Assembly (NCBI GenBank): GCA_046052345.1
Contig: JBJOMN010000007.1
Span: 124,001 to 188,000 of the forward strand
Reading direction: 5' to 3'
DNA: 64,000 nt
Source: Pollutiaquabacter sp046052345
Lineage (GTDB): Bacteria > Bacteroidota > Bacteroidia > AKYH767-A > 2013-40CM-41-45
Part shown: piece by piece, positions 60,399 through 64,000 of the stretch
Numbering within the stretch: position 1 is the stretch's first letter
How the letters are laid out: each line of letters starts with the position of its first letter
Position numbers and translations under genes: made by a program
The notes under the pieces: model-generated
Databases searched by the model: none
What the model was told of the DNA's origin: nothing
Seen by the model: only the letters and a program-made list of their open reading frames with translations

Positions 60399-61643
60399 AT
60401 GAGAAAACTTATACTTTCCTCCCTGATTCTTCTCTCGCTTTCATGGTCCCTTACGGTTCAGGCCCAATGCGGCGCCCGTTACGACCAGGAGGTCTTTTCG
60501 AATGTGCAGATCACATCCAATGTCGTGTACGGTTCCAACGTAGACAATACAGGCGCTACTATCTCCCTGACGATGGATATCTACCAGCCGGTAGGCGACA
60601 CCTTGCTGGCGCGTCCGCTGATTGTCTGGGTGCATGGCGGGAGTTTCATCGGCGGCACCAAGAACGATCCCGATGTGACCGCACTTTGTAACCGTTTCGC
60701 TAAACGCGGTTACGTATGCGCATCGATCAACTACCGGCTTGGCATGTCAACCCCGAACCAGACGAATGCCACGAAGGCCGTCTATCGTGCCGTCCAGGAC
60801 ATGAAGGCGGCCATTCGCTATTTCCGTCAGGACGCAGCGGGCCCCCAGAACTATCGCATCGACCCCAACCGTGTCTTCGGAGGAGGAAGTTCTGCCGGTG
60901 GATTCACGGCTCTGCATCTGGCCTATCTCGACCAGCCTTCCGAATTGCCCTCACAGATCGACACCGTCGCCATGGGCGGACTTGAAGGCAACAGCGGTAA
61001 CCCCGGCTACCCTTCCAACATCAGTGCGGTGGTGAACCTCTGCGGCGCACTGGGAGATAAGACATGGATGACGCCTGGCGAAGAACCGTTGTGCAGCATG
61101 CACGGCACTGTGGACAATACTGTTCCCTACAGTTCCGCGATGCTGTATATGCTTAACGTGTTTCCGATCATGGTAGTCGACGGAAGTTATGCCATCCACG
61201 ACCATGCCAACCAGATCGGGGTCTCCAATGTCATGTACACGTTTTTCGGCGCCGGCCACGTACCGTATGTCGCCAGCGCTGCGTACATGGATACCACGGT
61301 ACGATTCGTAAGCAACTTCCTGTACGAACAGCTGGGTTGCCCTCCTTCTGATCCGAATCCGTACCCGAATACGTTCAACTCTTCGACCGCAGTACCACAA
61401 GCTGCCGCGATTTCCGATATCTCGTTATTCCCGCAGCCTGCTTCCGGACAACTTTTCATCCGCAGCTCCGAAAAGCTGACATTCGTTGAAATGCTGGATA
61501 TGTCCGGCAGGACGCTGATCAGTCGGAACGGTGGCGACAATCACGAATTGTCGCTCGGTATCGAATCACTTGCAGCAGGAACTTATATCCTGCGTCTTCA
61601 CACGGTGAAAGGCGTAGTGGTTACGAAAGCGGTTAAAGAGTAG
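60399..61643 (+). CDS. Secreted carboxylesterase-type alpha/beta hydrolase with T9SS sorting domain
   Basis: A 414-residue secreted protein (signal peptide LILSSLILLSLSWSLTVQAQ). The active site looks complete: oxyanion hole HGG at 79-81 (WVHGGSFIGG), nucleophile Ser165 in GGGSSAGG, Asp239 (MHGTVDNTVPY) and His287 (FGAGHVPY), all in the order of the esterase/lipase (BD-FAE, carboxylesterase) group. The T9SS domain begins near residue 345 (LFPQPASGQLFIRS, VEMLDMSGRTLISR, LAAGTYILRLH, VTKAVKE). It should hydrolyse an ester at the surface; substrate unknown. TATATTTG at 60328-60335 is a possible -7 box. Its stop codon abuts the heptanucleotide array. Confidence 0.87.
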   Translation: MRKLILSSLILLSLSWSLTVQAQCGARYDQEVFSNVQITSNVVYGSNVDNTGATISLTMDIYQPVGDTLLARPLIVWVHGGSFIGGTKNDPDVTALCNRFAKRGYVCASINYRLGMSTPNQTNATKAVYRAVQDMKAAIRYFRQDAAGPQNYRIDPNRVFGGGSSAGGFTALHLAYLDQPSELPSQIDTVAMGGLEGNSGNPGYPSNISAVVNLCGALGDKTWMTPGEEPLCSMHGTVDNTVPYSSAMLYMLNVFPIMVVDGSYAIHDHANQIGVSNVMYTFFGAGHVPYVASAAYMDTTVRFVSNFLYEQLGCPPSDPNPYPNTFNSSTAVPQAAAISDISLFPQPASGQLFIRSSEKLTFVEMLDMSGRTLISRNGGDNHELSLGIESLAAGTYILRLHTVKGVVVTKAVKE

Positions 61644-61718
61644 TTTCCGGTTCGCAGTTTGCAGTTTCCGGTTTCCAGTTAACTGCGAACTGCAAACTGC
61701 AAACCGTAAACTGCGAAC
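61643..61718. repeat. Head-to-head degenerate heptanucleotide repeat array
   Basis: Five 7-mers (GTTTCCG, GTTCGCA, GTTTGCA, GTTTCCG, GTTTCCA) run from 61643 to 61677. Around a GTTAAC centre they meet five more in the opposite orientation at 61681-61715 (AACTGCG, AACTGCA, AACTGCA, AACCGTA, AACTGCG). The array fills the gap between the stop codons of two convergent genes and shares one base with the first stop. The architecture is the same as at 39806-39895 with a different consensus. Long imperfect pairing between the arms is possible. Confidence 0.88.
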
Positions 61719-61721
61719 TCC

Positions 61722-62795
61722 TCAGTCCCTCTCCTTCGACTGCTTACCGAAGGGTAATGGATTCGCGTTGATGCGGTCGAACTCTTCTCGTTGGCGCAAA
61801 ACGTCGATGGCCATATAGATGGCGTCCCGCAAAGAGTTCTCATTAGCGACACCTTTGCCGGCAATGTCGTAGGCCGTTCCGTGGTCGGGGGAGGTGCGGA
61901 CAACCGGTAGTCCGGCCGTGAAGTTTACCCCTGATGAAAAGCTCAGTGCCTTGAAAGGCGCCAGTCCCTGGTCGTGGTACATGGCCAGTACCGCATCGAA
62001 TTTCGTATAGGTGCCCGAACCGAAGTAGCCGTCAGCCGCATAAGGGCCGTAAACGAACATCCCATCGTCGAAGCATTTTTTGATCGCAGGCTGGATGACT
62101 TCCGCTTCTTCCTTGCCGATAAGTCCGTTATCTCCGGCATGCGGATTGAGCCCGAGAACGGCAATGCGAGGTTTGCGGATGCCGAAATCGCGACGCAACG
62201 ACTGCTGCATGGTCCGCAGCTTGGAGATAATCTTATCGGTGGATAAGTGTGAACTTACTTCCTTGATAGGTACATGTCCTGCGACCACGGCGACGCGGAG
62301 GTTCTCTCCGACCAGGAACATCAGCGGGTCTTTCACGCCGAACTTGTGCGCGAAATACTCCGTGTGACCGGCGAAATTGAAGTCTTTACCCTGAATGGTG
62401 TTCTTGTTGATCGGCGCAGTCACCACGGCATCGATACGGCCCTCCTTGAGATCGTTCACGGCCGCCTCAAGCGAGCGGAAGGCATATTGTCCGGAAATCT
62501 CCGTGCCCTTTCCGAATTCAACAGGAACCTCCTCTTCCCAGCAATTGACGACGTTCGTCTTGCGAAGAATCGCTTCGCTTCCGGATTTTACCGTCTGGTA
62601 TTGGAAATCGTTCAGGTTTAGAAGTTTCCGTTGAAGGGAAACCAGCTTGCTGCCTGCGTAGATCAGCGGGGTGCAGATCTGGTGCATGCGCGAATCGAGG
62701 AAGGTCTTCATGACCACCTCTAATCCTACGCCGTTGACATCGCCGCAGGTGATGCCGATCCTTATTTGTCCTTCCGTATCGATTTGCTGACTCAT
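61722..62795 (-). CDS. pdxA: 4-hydroxythreonine-4-phosphate dehydrogenase
   Basis: A 357-residue enzyme of the DXP-dependent pyridoxal phosphate pathway. IRIGITCGDVNGVGLEVVMK opens the fold. Metal ligands are the histidines in FAGHTEYFA, NPHAGDNG and AMYHDQGLAPFK, and TSPDHGTAYDIAGKG is the C-terminal signature. Slightly longer than E. coli PdxA. It lies 42 bases downstream of the M17 aminopeptidase gene on the same strand. Many PLP enzymes in this window would depend on this cofactor, but no direct regulatory link is seen. Confidence 0.95.
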   Translation of the reverse strand: MSQQIDTEGQIRIGITCGDVNGVGLEVVMKTFLDSRMHQICTPLIYAGSKLVSLQRKLLNLNDFQYQTVKSGSEAILRKTNVVNCWEEEVPVEFGKGTEISGQYAFRSLEAAVNDLKEGRIDAVVTAPINKNTIQGKDFNFAGHTEYFAHKFGVKDPLMFLVGENLRVAVVAGHVPIKEVSSHLSTDKIISKLRTMQQSLRRDFGIRKPRIAVLGLNPHAGDNGLIGKEEAEVIQPAIKKCFDDGMFVYGPYAADGYFGSGTYTKFDAVLAMYHDQGLAPFKALSFSSGVNFTAGLPVVRTSPDHGTAYDIAGKGVANENSLRDAIYMAIDVLRQREEFDRINANPLPFGKQSKERD

Positions 62796-62837
62796 AATTA
62801 CTTTGCGTGATCTGTTAGGGATCCTTTGCGGGAAGGT

Positions 62838-64000
62838 TTAGCGGTTTTTGAAATACTCGAACAGGAACCGTACACCTACTCCGCTGCCGCCTTTGCCGCG
62901 GTAGGAGGAAGGTGATTGCAGCCAGGACGGACCTGCGATATCGAAATGCATCCACGGATAATCCACGTATCGCGCCAGGAATTTTCCGGCTGTGATGGCT
63001 CCGGCCAGCGGTCCACCGATATTCTTCATGTCCGCGATATCCGATTTTATCAGGTCGTCGTATTCGTCCCAGAAAGGAAACTCGGCAAGTCGTTCGTAGA
63101 CCTGCTCGCCGGCATCGCGGAGCGCCTCCTTCGTAGCGTCGTCGGCCGTGCCCATGCATACGGTTCCGTAAGGTCCGATAGCCGCCGCCGCCGCCCCCGT
63201 CAGTGTAGCGAAATCGAGGACCAGCTGAGGTTTGAAGCGCTTGGCGTAATGCAAGGCGTCTGCAAGCAGGAGACGCCCCTCCGCATCGGTGTTCAACACT
63301 TCCACCGAATGACCGCTCATCATGGTGATCACATCGCCCGGCGTATAGGCATCTTCTCCGGGACGGTTGTCGGTGGCAGGGATCAGCGCCACTACATGGA
63401 CGGGGAGTTTGGCTTTGGCCACGGCGAAGATGGCTCCTGCCACCGCCGCTCCACCGGCCATGTCGCACTTCATGTAGTCCATGGAGTTGGCCGTCGGCTT
63501 CAGACTCAGTCCGCCGGTATCGTATACCACACCTTTGCCGACCAGGATATATGGCTTTCGGTTCTTGGCATTCCTGGGCTTATACTCCAGCACCGTGAAG
63601 GTCGGCGGTTGCTGGCTCCCCTGATTGACGGCCAGAAGGCCGCCCATCTTCAAGGCCTTTATCCTTGATTTACGGAAAACCTCGGCACGGATACCGGCCT
63701 GACGGGCCATTTTCACCAGCTCTCCTGCGAACACGGTCGCATTCAGGTACGACTGCGGTTCGTTCACCAGCGTACGGGTCTTGCAGACCGCCTCTACGAG
63801 GATGTTCAGGTGATCGATTTCCTTGCGCTTTATTTCCGTGCTTTGGATGCGGATCTCTTTTACAGCATTGGATTCTTTTCCTTTCGTCTTGTATTTCAGG
63901 AATTGATAGTTCCCCAAAGCCATGCCCTCTGCCACGGCAAGCACTCCCGGTCCGTGTCCTGCAACGTCCACCAGGACTACGGATTCTTTCTTGTGTCGGT
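62838..64000 (-). CDS. Leucyl aminopeptidase, M17 family (5' end off the right edge)
   Basis: About 387 residues are visible; the frame continues through the edge (RHKKESVVLVDVAGHG upstream of an internal GTG), so roughly the first 100 residues are missing. The C-terminal catalytic domain has VGKGVVYDTGGLSLKP (metal-binding Lys and Asp), MKCDMAGGAAV, IPATDNRPGEDAYTPGDVI and the family signature LNTDAEGRLLLADAL. These provide the two-metal site of PepA-type peptidases, which remove N-terminal residues from peptides in the cytoplasm. pdxA follows on the same strand. Confidence 0.93.
   Translation of the reverse strand, partial: RHKKESVVLVDVAGHGPGVLAVAEGMALGNYQFLKYKTKGKESNAVKEIRIQSTEIKRKEIDHLNILVEAVCKTRTLVNEPQSYLNATVFAGELVKMARQAGIRAEVFRKSRIKALKMGGLLAVNQGSQQPPTFTVLEYKPRNAKNRKPYILVGKGVVYDTGGLSLKPTANSMDYMKCDMAGGAAVAGAIFAVAKAKLPVHVVALIPATDNRPGEDAYTPGDVITMMSGHSVEVLNTDAEGRLLLADALHYAKRFKPQLVLDFATLTGAAAAAIGPYGTVCMGTADDATKEALRDAGEQVYERLAEFPFWDEYDDLIKSDIADMKNIGGPLAGAITAGKFLARYVDYPWMHFDIAGPSWLQSPSSYRGKGGSGVGVRFLFEYFKNR

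Overview
The window comes from a Bacteroidota chromosome. Six proteins carry recognisable or probable type IX secretion (T9SS) C-terminal sorting domains and one, of 1674 residues, carries a gliding-motility type (type B) one. There are two CarboxypepD-regulatory TonB receptors. Several genes have the Bacteroidota promoter core TTTG-N19-TAnnTTTG upstream, and Shine-Dalgarno sequences are largely absent. The order rplM-rpsI-rpsB-tsf is the usual one for the phylum. No genus is claimed. The DNA looks like ordinary chromosome: no insertion sequence, prophage, integrase or CRISPR array was seen.

Layout. 1-3.6 kb (minus): an overlapping set of an MFS-type permease, a sphingosine-1-phosphate-lyase-like PLP enzyme and an outer-membrane barrel cut by the left edge. 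4-9.6 kb: an SDR protein, a T9SS protein, a YdeI/DUF1801 protein, a secreted EEP-fold hydrolase, a GT2 glycosyltransferase, a methyltransferase and a LuxR-type response regulator. 9.9-15.5 kb (plus): ComF, then a surface-protein trio (small T9SS protein, porin-like barrel, protein with seven 60-bp repeats), then free-methionine-sulfoxide reductase overlapping an Ig-like lipoprotein. 15.5-19.2 kb (minus): methionine/glutamine aminotransferase, omega-amidase and a secreted PPAD-like peptidylarginine deiminase. 19.3-21.9 kb (minus): a multistep phosphorelay of hybrid kinase, Hpt and a receiver with a C-terminal membrane helix. 22.4-28.2 kb (plus): a SWIB protein with a histone-H1-like tail, an RND exporter, RmlA, an SDR nucleotide-sugar enzyme and a polyprenyl synthase. 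28.2-36.9 kb: the giant adhesin, a radical SAM/SPASM protein, a seven-bladed WD40 protein and a T9SS protein.

37-41.7 kb (plus) is the core translation block: rplM, rpsI, rpsB, tsf, terminator, pyrH, frr and tRNA-Thr(CGT). 41.7-50.5 kb holds a small membrane protein, a TIGR01777 SDR, photolyase, KdsB, a TonB receptor, DprA, Kbl and RNase H. 50.6-55.1 kb (minus) is an operon of three translationally overlapping genes: M1 aminopeptidase lipoprotein, PagL-like lipid A deacylase and a GIN-domain lipoprotein. 55.2-61.6 kb (plus): a biotin carrier protein, a second TonB receptor and two paralogous T9SS alpha/beta hydrolases, one of which has lost its catalytic Ser and His. The right end (minus) has PdxA and an M17 leucyl aminopeptidase cut by the edge.

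The most unusual structures are two intergenic arrays of degenerate heptanucleotide repeats arranged head to head (39806-39895 and 61643-61718), the PPAD-like enzyme with the full catalytic and carboxylate-binding signature, the pseudo-esterase/esterase pair, and the membrane-anchored receiver in the phosphorelay. All family assignments come from reading motifs and remembered family features; no database search was run.
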